Assembly (NCBI GenBank): GCA_023416515.1
Contig: JAEZHP010000021.1
Location: 1 to 58,488, forward strand
Source of the DNA: Pseudomonadota bacterium
GTDB lineage: Bacteria; Pseudomonadota; Alphaproteobacteria; Sphingomonadales; Sphingomonadaceae
Direction of reading: 5' to 3'
DNA length: 58,488 nt
Each line of letters opens with the position of its first letter. Position 1 is the stretch's first letter. A program made the translations under genes and the position numbers. Positions 17,152-24,830 of this stretch are shown here, in pieces. The notes beneath the pieces are model-generated. The model had not been told where the DNA came from. It did no database searches and was given only the letters and a program-made list of their open reading frames with translations.

Positions 17152-17253
17152 TTAGACCATCATCCAATAGGTGAGGATCATGCTCGGCAGAGCCACGAGG
17201 AAGGTGCCGACGCCGTAGGTCAATGCCTTGGTCATTAAAGCCGTATTTTCCAT
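17152..17253 (-). CDS. Candidate 33-residue single-pass membrane peptide
   Basis: An ATG-to-TAA frame of 33 codons encodes a peptide with a short polar start (MENTALMTKA) and one hydrophobic segment ending LTYWMMV. The spacing of hydrophobic and small residues suggests a real membrane helix. No strong Shine-Dalgarno is visible (GGTAAG only), so translation is unproven. It lies convergent to the O-methyltransferase and divergent from another tiny gene. No family is recognised. Confidence 0.45.
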   Translation of the reverse strand: MENTALMTKALTYGVGTFLVALPSMILTYWMMV

Positions 17254-17314
17254 GGCTTACCAAACGCGGTCGAGCGGTTTCGGGTCCACGCCGCAGGAGG
17301 ATAGATTCTCAGCC

Positions 17315-17339
17315 GGAACGAGCACGCCCCGGCCTCGTT
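17315..17339 (+). promoter_or_regulatory. EcfG-type general stress response promoter
   Basis: GGAAC at 17315-17319 and CGTT at 17336-17339 are separated by exactly 16 bases, which is the known consensus spacing for the alphaproteobacterial general stress sigma factor EcfG. It sits 31 bases before the start of the 23-residue peptide gene at 17370. This is the only intergenic match of that quality I found. Confidence 0.65.
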
Positions 17340-17369
17340 GACCCTGCGTAACGACAGGGAGCAAATGTC

Positions 17370-17441
17370 ATGCGTATCGGAATCAGTCTCGGCGGCATCA
17401 TCCTCCTGCTTCTGATCATCTGGCTTCTGTTCGGCCGCTGA
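17370..17441 (+). CDS. 23-residue single-pass membrane peptide under a stress promoter
   Basis: A 23-residue frame starts MRIGISLGG and continues as a leucine/isoleucine-rich helix ending WLLFGR. It is too short for standard gene callers. Support comes from context: an EcfG-type promoter upstream, AGGGAGC 8-14 bases before the ATG, and a GC-rich terminator directly after the stop. Together these define a complete single-gene transcription unit. It probably inserts in the inner membrane. The function is unknown, and small stress membrane peptides in other bacteria usually modulate larger membrane partners. Confidence 0.65.
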   Translation: MRIGISLGGIILLLLIIWLLFGR

Positions 17442-17448
17442 TCGAATC

Positions 17449-17484
17449 GGAGGGCGCACCCGTTAGCGGCAGCGCCCTCCCTTT
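17449..17484 (+). terminator. Intrinsic terminator after the 23-residue peptide gene
   Basis: GGAGGGCGC (17449-17457) pairs with GCGCCCTCC (17472-17480) around a 14-base loop and is followed by CTTTT. It also lies just after the convergent membrane-protein gene that ends at 17501. Confidence 0.65.
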
Positions 17485-17500
17485 TCCCAAATTTGCGACC

Positions 17501-18106
17501 TTATTCGGCGGGCACGAGCCCGTGATCGTATTTCTCACCGCGGAGCAGCCGGGCGGGCGCCTTCCGGTAGAGCCTGAAATCGTTGACCGGATCGGTGACG
17601 ATCTTCGTTCCCCAGACGAGACCGGTCTGAACGCCCCGGGTGGCGCAAAGCTGGACCACTCGAAAGGCCAGCCCGCCGACGCCGAGCCCGAGCCAAAGCC
17701 AGCCGACCTGGCGGGCCACCTGCCACTTGGTCTCCGGCGCCGCGAACAGGCCGAGGAGGGTCGGGTCGATCGCCAGCGCCAACGGCAGGCCCGCCCAGAT
17801 TCCCATCAGCACCCATTTGCGGAACAGGTTGTAGCCGACCTTGACCTCTTCCTTATAGGCGTGGGTCACGCCGTTGACGGTGTCGAAGCTCTTCGGCTCG
17901 AAGAAGAAGTGGCCGGACTGGCGGCTCCACATCGCCACCGTCCAGGCGACGATGCTCGCCAGGGCGGCGTCCACGAACAGCAAGGCATAACAAAGCAGGA
18001 AGGTGCAGGCCGACAGGAAGTGAAGGCTCTGGTTGACCAGGCTATGGTGATAGAAACGGTGGTCGTCCCACCGCTGGATCGCCAGTTCTTCCCGGAAGCC
18101 CGGCAT
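17501..18106 (-). CDS. Membrane protein resembling Mpo1 (DUF962)
   Basis: A 201-residue protein with about four hydrophobic segments. The N-terminal block FYHHSLVNQSLHF and the later SGHFFFEPKSFD resemble the two histidine motifs of Mpo1 (YGL010w/DUF962), an iron-dependent dioxygenase that shortens 2-hydroxy fatty acids. AAGGGG precedes the ATG. It ends 40 bases from a phospholipid methyltransferase gene with the same orientation, so the two may form one transcript. The similarity is by eye and the central region between the motifs differs, so the assignment is tentative. Confidence 0.5.
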   Translation of the reverse strand: MPGFREELAIQRWDDHRFYHHSLVNQSLHFLSACTFLLCYALLFVDAALASIVAWTVAMWSRQSGHFFFEPKSFDTVNGVTHAYKEEVKVGYNLFRKWVLMGIWAGLPLALAIDPTLLGLFAAPETKWQVARQVGWLWLGLGVGGLAFRVVQLCATRGVQTGLVWGTKIVTDPVNDFRLYRKAPARLLRGEKYDHGLVPAE

Positions 18107-18145
18107 CGTCGCCCCTTTATTATCCCGCGATCATAGAGGCTTCGC

Positions 18146-18820
18146 TCAGGCCGCGATAGCCTTCGAGCCGCTTTCGAGCTTCTCGAAGCGAAGCAGGGCG
18201 AAGTGGCCAAGTGGCGGCAGCGGCTTGCGCTCGACGAGGCGGATGTCCGGCCGCTCGGCCGCCCAGTCGGTGAACAAAGCGAAGGGGAAATCGGTACGCC
18301 AGCCGAGCTTCGTGGTGACCGGCATCAGCGTTTTCTCGACACTCTTGCGTAGGCCTCGCTCGGCCCCTTGCCGCGTGGCGATGACAATTTCGCCGCCCGG
18401 TTTCACCACGCGTGCGAACTCGTCGAGCGCTTTCTGGGGATTGGGCACGGCGCTGACGACAAACTGAGCCACGACGACGTCGAAGCTGGCGTCGTCGAAG
18501 CGCAGGTTCTCGGCATCGCCGACCTCGATCGATTCAACGTTGGTAAGACCCAGCGTCTCGACCCGTTTGCGCGCGACCTTCAGCATGTCCTCGGAGATGT
18601 CGGCGCCGACCAGACGCGTTTCCCTCGAATAGAAGGGAAGCGAAATGCCGGTGCCGACCCCGATCTCGAGAATATAGCCGCCCTTGCCGGCTGCCCGTTC
18701 GGCGGCCTGGATTGCTTCGGCGCGGCCCTTGCGGAACACCGGCCCGAACAGCCAGTCGTAGACAGGCGCGAGCCTGTCGTAGGACTTGGCGACTCCTTCG
18801 CGGCTCATCTCGACGGACAA
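18146..18820 (-). CDS. pmtA: PmtA-type phosphatidylethanolamine N-methyltransferase
   Basis: A class I SAM methyltransferase of about 224 residues. The N-terminal YDRLAPVYDWLFGPVF is characteristic of the PmtA family, motif I is ILEIGVGTGISLPFY, and GADISEDMLKVAR and VVAQFVVSAVPNP follow. PmtA converts phosphatidylethanolamine stepwise to phosphatidylcholine at the inner membrane. A TTG start at 18820 is preferred because GGAGGAG precedes it with ideal spacing, while ATG at 18808 (SREGVAKS) is the alternative with a poor site. It fits with psd, which makes the substrate. A UbiE-like methyltransferase is the main competing reading. Confidence 0.75.
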   Translation of the reverse strand: MSVEMSREGVAKSYDRLAPVYDWLFGPVFRKGRAEAIQAAERAAGKGGYILEIGVGTGISLPFYSRETRLVGADISEDMLKVARKRVETLGLTNVESIEVGDAENLRFDDASFDVVVAQFVVSAVPNPQKALDEFARVVKPGGEIVIATRQGAERGLRKSVEKTLMPVTTKLGWRTDFPFALFTDWAAERPDIRLVERKPLPPLGHFALLRFEKLESGSKAIAA

Positions 18821-18948
18821 CGAACTCCTCCTCCCGCGCGGCGCCCTGGAGCGGCCAGTATCCCGGGAATGTTGCAGGGGCGCGTCTACGGCCGGGGGCG
18901 ACACCGGTAAAGCTTGCCTCGGGGGCCCGCCGGGACGATCAGCCGGCC

Positions 18949-20196
18949 ATGAAGCTGACCGCATATCCCGGATCGCCCCTTGATGGCGACGTCGCGGTTC
19001 CCGGCGACAAGTCGATTTCGCACCGAGCGCTGATCCTCGGGGCGATGGCGCAGGGCCATACGCGGATCAGAGGCCTCCTGGAGTCCGAAGATGTGATGCG
19101 CACTGTCGAGGCGGTGCGAGCGCTCGGATCGCAGGTCGAGCGCCGCGGCGAGATTTGGCGCGTAAGGGGCGGCCGATGGCGCTCTCCCGAACGGCCGATC
19201 GATTGCGGCAATAGCGGCACCACGGCGCGGTTGCTGATGGGCGCAGTGGCTGGGCGGCCGATCAGCGCGACCTTCGTCGGCGACTCGTCTTTGTCACGCC
19301 GGCCGATGAGGCGGGTGACCGAGCCGTTGCGGGAAATGGGCGCTCACATCGAAGGCGGCGACACCCTTCCAATCACGGTCCATGGCGGGGGCCTTCGAGC
19401 GATCCCTTACATCGCGCCGGTCGCATCGGCCCAGGTCAAATCGGCAATCCTGCTCGCCGGGCTCGGAGCCGACGGGTCAGTCGAGGTGACCGAGCCGCAA
19501 GCGAGCCGCGACCATAGCGAGCGGATGCTGCCGCTCTTCCTTAGGGCGAGCGGAGCGCTGTGCGGCACGGACATCGAAATTCCGGGCGACCCTTCGTCGG
19601 CAGCTTTTCCCATCGTGGCGGCGCTCCTCGCCCCAGGCTCGCAAGTCACCATCCGCGGCGTCTGCACCAATCCCACCCGCACCGGCCTGTTCGAATGCCT
19701 GCAGGAAATGGGCGGCACCATAGAGCTGGCCAACCCGCGCCAGCTCGGCGGCGAGCCGGTCGCCGACATCAGCGTCAGCTCGTCGCTGCTGCGCGGAATC
19801 GAGGTGCCTGCAGGCCGGGCGCCGACGATGATCGACGAATATCCCCTTCTCGCCATCGCCGCCGCCTTCGCGGAGGGCGAGACCGTCATGCACGGCCTCG
19901 GCGAGCTCAGGCACAAGGAAAGCGATCGGCTCGAGGCCATCGCTGGCGGCTTGAAACGATGCGGTGTGAAGACAAGCGTCGCAGGCGATACCCTGCGCAT
20001 CGGCGGTGGGTCCGTGCGTGGGGGCGCCGAGATCGCAAGCGACGGCGACCACCGCATCGCCATGGCGTTCGCGGTGCTGGGGCTGGCCAGCGCGGCGCCG
20101 GTATGCGTAGACGGCGCGGAGATGATTGCGACCAGCTTCCCAGGCTTTGCCGACCTGATGCGCGGCCTCGGCGCGCGCCTCGAGGAAAGCGACTGA
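18949..20196 (+). CDS. aroA: 3-phosphoshikimate 1-carboxyvinyltransferase (EPSP synthase)
   Basis: A 415-residue enzyme forming EPSP from shikimate-3-phosphate and PEP. GDKSISHRALILG, GNSGTTARLLMG, RPMRR, SAQVKSA and NPTRTG are the characteristic blocks; RPMxR, SAQVK and NxTR are those of class II synthases. The glyphosate-critical position after GNS is Gly, not the Ala of CP4-type enzymes, so class II naming should not be taken to mean resistance. The start is divergent from pmtA. It overlaps aroC by TGATG and heads the four-gene shikimate operon. Confidence 0.95.
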   Translation: MKLTAYPGSPLDGDVAVPGDKSISHRALILGAMAQGHTRIRGLLESEDVMRTVEAVRALGSQVERRGEIWRVRGGRWRSPERPIDCGNSGTTARLLMGAVAGRPISATFVGDSSLSRRPMRRVTEPLREMGAHIEGGDTLPITVHGGGLRAIPYIAPVASAQVKSAILLAGLGADGSVEVTEPQASRDHSERMLPLFLRASGALCGTDIEIPGDPSSAAFPIVAALLAPGSQVTIRGVCTNPTRTGLFECLQEMGGTIELANPRQLGGEPVADISVSSSLLRGIEVPAGRAPTMIDEYPLLAIAAAFAEGETVMHGLGELRHKESDRLEAIAGGLKRCGVKTSVAGDTLRIGGGSVRGGAEIASDGDHRIAMAFAVLGLASAAPVCVDGAEMIATSFPGFADLMRGLGARLEESD

Positions 20197-21269
20197 TGGT
20201 CAACAGCTTCGGCCGAGTCCTGCGCTTCTCAAGCTGGGGCGAGAGCCACGGACCCGCGATCGGCGCCCTGATCGACGGCTGCCCGCCCGGTCTCGAGCTC
20301 AGCGAAGCCGACATCCAGCCCTGGCTCGACCGCCGCCGGCCAGGCGCCAGCGCCTTCACCAGCCCGCGCCAGGAGCCCGACCGCGTCCGGATTCTTTCAG
20401 GGACCTTCGAGGGCCGGACGACCGGAACGCCGATCAGCCTGATGATCGACAATGTCGATGCGCGTCCCGCGGACTATACGCCCAATGCGGGCACCTACCG
20501 CCCCGGGCACGCCGATTACACTTACGAAGCCAAATATGGTCTGCGCGACTGGCGGGGCGGCGGTCGAAGCTCGGCCCGCGAGACTGCGGCTCGGGTCGCC
20601 GCCGGCGCCGTTGCGCGGCTGGTCGTCCCCGAAGTGACGGTGCGCGCCTATCTTGTCGAGCTTGGCGGCGACCCGATCGAGCGCTCCTATTTCGACGAAG
20701 CCCAGATCGATTCGAATCCCTTCTTCTGCCCCGACCCGGCCGCGGCTTTGCGCTGGTCCCGTTCGGTCGAGGCTGCGCTCGAGGAGGGCTCCTCGCTCGG
20801 CGCCGTGGTGGAATGCGTCGCGACCGGGGTGCCCGCCGGGTGGGGCGCGCCGGTTTATGCCAAGCTCGACTCCGAGCTCGCCGCCGCCGTCATGTCGATC
20901 AACGCCGTCAAAGGGGTCGAAATTGGGGACGGTTTTGGCGCGGCCCGGGCCCGCGGCGAGGACAATGCGGACGTGATGCGCTCGGGCGGCGGAGCACCGT
21001 CCTTGGCCTCCAACCATGCCGGCGGCGTCCTCGGCGGGATCTCGACCGGCCAGCCCATCGTGCTTCGCGCGGCGTTCAAGCCGACCTCATCGATCGCCCG
21101 GACCCAGGCCACGGTTGATCGCGAAGGCCGCGACGCGGAGATCTCGACAAAGGGCCGACATGACCCCTGCGTCGGAATTCGAGGTGCACCGGTGCTCGAA
21201 GCGATGGTGGCGCTGGTTCTGGCCGATCATAAGCTGCTCGACCGAGCCCAATGTGGAGAGCGGCGATGA
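20196..21269 (+). CDS. aroC: Chorismate synthase
   Basis: A 357-residue FMN-dependent enzyme that removes phosphate from EPSP to give chorismate. Signature blocks are FSSWGESHGPAIG (start), GGGRSSARETAARVAAGA, MRSGGGAPSLASNHAGGVLGG-like sequence in the middle, and ARTQATVDREG near the end. The start codon overlaps the aroA stop (TGATG) and the end overlaps the aroB start (ATGA), so translation is coupled. It matches the usual family length. Confidence 0.95.
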   Translation: MVNSFGRVLRFSSWGESHGPAIGALIDGCPPGLELSEADIQPWLDRRRPGASAFTSPRQEPDRVRILSGTFEGRTTGTPISLMIDNVDARPADYTPNAGTYRPGHADYTYEAKYGLRDWRGGGRSSARETAARVAAGAVARLVVPEVTVRAYLVELGGDPIERSYFDEAQIDSNPFFCPDPAAALRWSRSVEAALEEGSSLGAVVECVATGVPAGWGAPVYAKLDSELAAAVMSINAVKGVEIGDGFGAARARGEDNADVMRSGGGAPSLASNHAGGVLGGISTGQPIVLRAAFKPTSSIARTQATVDREGRDAEISTKGRHDPCVGIRGAPVLEAMVALVLADHKLLDRAQCGERR

Positions 21270-22375
21270 CCCTGGTGAACGTCGAGCTCGGCGAGCGCTC
21301 CTATCCGGTGCGGATCGAATCCGGGGGGCTGGACTGGGCCGGGCAGATGCTCGCGCACTATGCGCGCGACGGCCGGATCGTCGTCGTCACCGACCGCAAT
21401 GTCCTCGCCGCGCAGGGCGACCGACTGACGGAGGGCCTGAGCCGCTCCGGCATCCTACCCGACGGAATCGTCATCGCCCCCGGCGAGGAGACCAAGGACT
21501 TCTCCTACCTCGCCCGTCTGATCGACGACCTCATCGCCCGGGGAGTGGGCCGCGGCGACCATGTCGTGGCGTTCGGCGGCGGCGTGATCGGCGACCTCGC
21601 CGGCTTCGCGGCGGCAATCCTGAAGCGGGGAGTCGGCCTCATCCAGATACCGACCAGCCTGCTCGCGATGGTTGACGGCTCGGTGGGCGGCAAGACCGCG
21701 ATCAACACTCCGGCCGGCAAGAATATGGTCGGCGCCTTCCACCAGCCGAGCCTGGTGCTGATCGATCCGGATTGCCTCGACAGCCTCCCGGTCCGCGAGC
21801 TTCGCGCTGGCTATGCCGAAGTGGTGAAATACGGTCTCATGGCTGATCCCGGTTTCTTCGCCTGGTGCGAGGCGAACGGCGCGGTTCTCCTCGCCGGCGA
21901 GCAGGCCGCGCGCGAGCAGGCGATCGCCGCCTGCGTGCGAATGAAGGCAGCGATCGTCGCCGAGGACGAGCGCGATTCCGGCGGCCGCCGCTCCCTGCTC
22001 AATCTCGGCCACAGCTTCGCTCATGCGATCGAGGCGGAGAGCGGCTATCGCCTCCTCCACGGCGAGGCGGTGGCGATCGGCCTGTGCCTGGCCTTCCGAC
22101 TTTCCGCCGAGCGCGGCTTGTGCCCCGAAGAGGACGCGCAGCGGGTCGAGGCGCATCTGCGTGCAGTCGCCCTCCCCACGACGCTCAACGAGGCGGGGCT
22201 TGCCGCCGACGGCCAGCGCCTCGCCGAGCGGATCCGCCACGACAAGAAGGCCGCCGACGGCAAGGTGAGGCTGATCCTCGCCCGTGGCATCGGCCAGGCC
22301 TTCGTCGCGGACGACGTCCCGCTGGAACAGATCGCAGCCTTCCTCGAGCGGCAGCGCCAGCCCCTGGATGCCTGA
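21266..22375 (+). CDS. aroB: 3-dehydroquinate synthase
   Basis: A 369-residue NAD- and metal-dependent enzyme producing 3-dehydroquinate from DAHP. GGGVIGDLAGF, PTSLLAMVDGSVGGKT and NLGHSFAHAIE carry the cofactor and zinc-binding residues. ATG 21266 overlaps the aroC stop and is preferred over the upstream frame that adds five residues. It overlaps aroE by eight bases. Confidence 0.95.
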   Translation: MTLVNVELGERSYPVRIESGGLDWAGQMLAHYARDGRIVVVTDRNVLAAQGDRLTEGLSRSGILPDGIVIAPGEETKDFSYLARLIDDLIARGVGRGDHVVAFGGGVIGDLAGFAAAILKRGVGLIQIPTSLLAMVDGSVGGKTAINTPAGKNMVGAFHQPSLVLIDPDCLDSLPVRELRAGYAEVVKYGLMADPGFFAWCEANGAVLLAGEQAAREQAIAACVRMKAAIVAEDERDSGGRRSLLNLGHSFAHAIEAESGYRLLHGEAVAIGLCLAFRLSAERGLCPEEDAQRVEAHLRAVALPTTLNEAGLAADGQRLAERIRHDKKAADGKVRLILARGIGQAFVADDVPLEQIAAFLERQRQPLDA

Positions 22376-23156
22376 AGTCTATGCGGAGGTGATCGGCGAT
22401 CCCGTCGCCCATTCCCTCTCGCCCGCGATCCACGGGGGCTGGATCGCCGCGCTCGGCCTCGGCGCTCGCTATCGAGCCAGCAGGGTCACGGCGGATGAGC
22501 TCATTCCCTTCCTGGAAAAGCGTCGGCGCGACCCCGATTGGGTCGGCTGCAACGTCACCGCGCCGCACAAGCAGGCTGTGGTGAAACTGGTCGACCGGCT
22601 GACCCCCGCGGCTGAGCGGATCGGCGCCGCCAATTGCCTGTTCCGCGATGGTCAGTTGGTGGTCGGCGACAACACCGATCTTGCGGGAATCGCGAGCGCA
22701 CTATCGTCGGCGGACATCGCCGGGGGCAAGGCGGTGATCCTCGGAGCCGGCGGCGCAGCCGCGCCGGCGCTCGATCACCTGCTCACCGGGGGAGCGTCAG
22801 AGGTCGTGCTGCTTGCCCGCGATCCCGCGCGCGCGGACCCGCTTCGCCGGCGCGCTCCCGACCGAATCCGGACTGCGCCCTTCTCCGGAGATGCGATGGC
22901 CGGCGCATCGCTGGTGATCAACTCGACGCCGCTCGGGCTGGAAGGGGGCACGCCGATGCCTGACGCGATCCTGGCCGCCCTTCCGTTGGCGGGACCCTGT
23001 GCGACGGTGCTGGACATGGTCTACCATCCGGAACGCACGCCGCTGCTCGCTGCTGCCGAGGCGGCCGGCCTGCGCACAGTCACCGGCCTCGTCATGCTGA
23101 TCGGCCAGGCGCGGCCTTCGTTCGAGCTGTTGTTCGGGCGTCCCCCGCCCGCCTAG
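22368..23156 (+). CDS. aroE: Shikimate dehydrogenase
   Basis: A 262-residue NADP-dependent reductase of 3-dehydroshikimate. HSLSPAIHGGW (substrate loop), NVTAPHKQAV (catalytic Lys), VVGDNTDLAGI (substrate Asp), VILGAGGAAAPAL (nucleotide binding) and NSTPLGL are all present. The start overlaps the aroB stop by eight bases. It ends four bases into the convergent cysN gene. An aroQ or aroK gene is not in the operon, so the pathway is completed elsewhere. Confidence 0.93.
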   Translation: MPEVYAEVIGDPVAHSLSPAIHGGWIAALGLGARYRASRVTADELIPFLEKRRRDPDWVGCNVTAPHKQAVVKLVDRLTPAAERIGAANCLFRDGQLVVGDNTDLAGIASALSSADIAGGKAVILGAGGAAAPALDHLLTGGASEVVLLARDPARADPLRRRAPDRIRTAPFSGDAMAGASLVINSTPLGLEGGTPMPDAILAALPLAGPCATVLDMVYHPERTPLLAAAEAAGLRTVTGLVMLIGQARPSFELLFGRPPPA

Positions 23157-24778
23157 TCGTCCGGAAGCTCGCCCTTCGACACGTCCACCGCCGTCCCGTG
23201 ACGCTCGTCGGCGGGCATGTCGGCAGCGACGAGGACGACCAGTCCAGCCTCGCTCATCATCCGTGCCAGCTCGCGGATACGGCGCTGGCGCTCCGGTTCG
23301 GTTTCCGGACCGGAGAGGTCGCTGTTGAGGCCGGCCCGAAGCCCATCCTCCTCGAGCACCACGGTCGGCCGGCCGCGCGCCTGCATTCGCTGCTGGTAGC
23401 GCCGCGCGAAGGCGATTCGCTCGGCCGGAACGCCACTCAACCACAGGATCCGGCCATGGCCATGTTCCGTCGCCTGCTCGCGGGCCACGTCCGGCAGAGC
23501 CCGCACCATGCCGGCGGCGACGGTGCCGTTGCTCGCCCGGTCGATCAGGATGAAGCCGCCGAAGTCGCGACTCTCGGCATATGGGAGGACGACTACCGGC
23601 CGGTCGAGCACCAGCTCGCAGCGACCGATATCGTTGAGGTGGAGCGCCTCGCCGTCCCGCCGGTCGAGGGTCGCCATGTCGACGATCTCGACGACCCGAG
23701 CGACGCTCGCGCTCACCGTCTGGGTGCCGATCTTCAGCCAGTAGGAACGGCCGGGGACCAGCGGCTCGCCCGCCATCCACACCAGCATCGCCTCGACCCG
23801 GTCCGCCACTCGCGGCGGCTGCGATTGTGCGGCGATCACGTCGCCGCGGCCGCAGCCGACCTCCTCGGTGAAGGTCAGCGTGACCGCCTGCCCTGCGACC
23901 GCCTCGTCGAGATCGCCATCGTGGGCGAGGATCCGGTCGATGACGCATCGCGCGGCGCCCGGGAGGATCCTAACGGTGTCGCCCGGCCGCACTCGGCCGC
24001 TGCTGACCGTCCCGGCATAGCCGCGAAAGTCCTGGCCGGCGCGGTTCACCCACTGAACCGCCATTCGGAACGGTTGCGAGCCCGCATCGTCCGCCCGAAC
24101 CGGGATGCGCTCCAGCTGCTCGATCAAGGTGGGTCCGTCATACCAGGGCATGGCGGCGCTCGGGCGGCTGACATTGTCGCCGTGCAGCGCGGCCGCCGGA
24201 ATCGCCTGCACCGCGCCGATCCCCAATTTCTCCGCGAGCGCGCGATAGTCCGCGACGATTCGGTCGAACACGGCCCGGTCATGGCCAACCAGGTCCATCT
24301 TGTTGACGACCAGCACGACCTCCCGAATCCCGAGCAAGGCCGCGATGAAGCTGTGCCGACGGGTTTGAGTGAGCAGGCCCTTGCGCGCGTCGACCAGGAT
24401 CACGGCAGCGTCGGCGGTCGATGCCCCCGTCGCCATGTTGCGGGTATATTGCTCGTGGCCGGGAGCGTCGGCGACGATGAACTTTCGCTTCTCGGTCGCG
24501 AAATAGCGATAGGCGACATCGATGGTAATGCCCTGCTCGCGCTCCGCCGTCAGCCCGTCCACGAGGGAGGCGTAATCGGGGCCCTCGCCCCCGATGCGAT
24601 CGAGCTCAAGCGCCGCCAGCTGATCCTCGAACAGCAACTTGCTGTCGTAGAGCAGCCTTCCGATCAAGGTCGACTTGCCGTCGTCGACCGACCCGCAGGT
24701 GATGAATCGAAGCAGGGACTTGGCCTCGTTCGCGGCGAGAAAGGCCTCGACCTTCGACTGTGCGTCCGCAGACGCCAT
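23153..24778 (-). CDS. cysN: Sulfate adenylyltransferase subunit 1 (CysN) with a degenerate APS-kinase tail
   Basis: A 541-residue protein. Residues about 20-430 are the GTPase of the CysDN ATP sulfurylase: GSVDDGKSTLIGRLL (P-loop), DAPGHEQYTRNM and VVNKMDLVGHD. It drives APS formation together with CysD. The last ~105 residues align with APS kinase (CysC) but the P-loop is lost: WLSGVPAERIAFA stands where GLSGSGKST is expected. The helix ELARMMSEAGLVVLVAA remains. So this looks like a CysNC fusion with a decayed kinase domain. ATG 24778 is preferred (GGTGAT upstream); ATGs at 24784 and 24790 are closer to a hairpin. Confidence 0.9.
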   Translation of the reverse strand: MASADAQSKVEAFLAANEAKSLLRFITCGSVDDGKSTLIGRLLYDSKLLFEDQLAALELDRIGGEGPDYASLVDGLTAEREQGITIDVAYRYFATEKRKFIVADAPGHEQYTRNMATGASTADAAVILVDARKGLLTQTRRHSFIAALLGIREVVLVVNKMDLVGHDRAVFDRIVADYRALAEKLGIGAVQAIPAAALHGDNVSRPSAAMPWYDGPTLIEQLERIPVRADDAGSQPFRMAVQWVNRAGQDFRGYAGTVSSGRVRPGDTVRILPGAARCVIDRILAHDGDLDEAVAGQAVTLTFTEEVGCGRGDVIAAQSQPPRVADRVEAMLVWMAGEPLVPGRSYWLKIGTQTVSASVARVVEIVDMATLDRRDGEALHLNDIGRCELVLDRPVVVLPYAESRDFGGFILIDRASNGTVAAGMVRALPDVAREQATEHGHGRILWLSGVPAERIAFARRYQQRMQARGRPTVVLEEDGLRAGLNSDLSGPETEPERQRRIRELARMMSEAGLVVLVAADMPADERHGTAVDVSKGELPDD

Positions 24779-24792
24779 CTTCATCACCATTT

Positions 24793-24819
24793 CATACCCG
24801 CGAAAGCGGGGATGACAAG
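24793..24819. repeat. REP-like hairpin between cysD and cysN
   Basis: ACCCGCGAAAGCGGG forms a stem with a GAAA loop, flanked by CAT and ATG to extend the palindrome. The same core, CCCGCGAAAGCGGG, occurs in the large palindrome at 45030-45129. It lies in the short cysD-cysN spacer and may affect translation or stability of the distal gene. Confidence 0.6.
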
Positions 24820-24830
24820 GAACGGGGACA

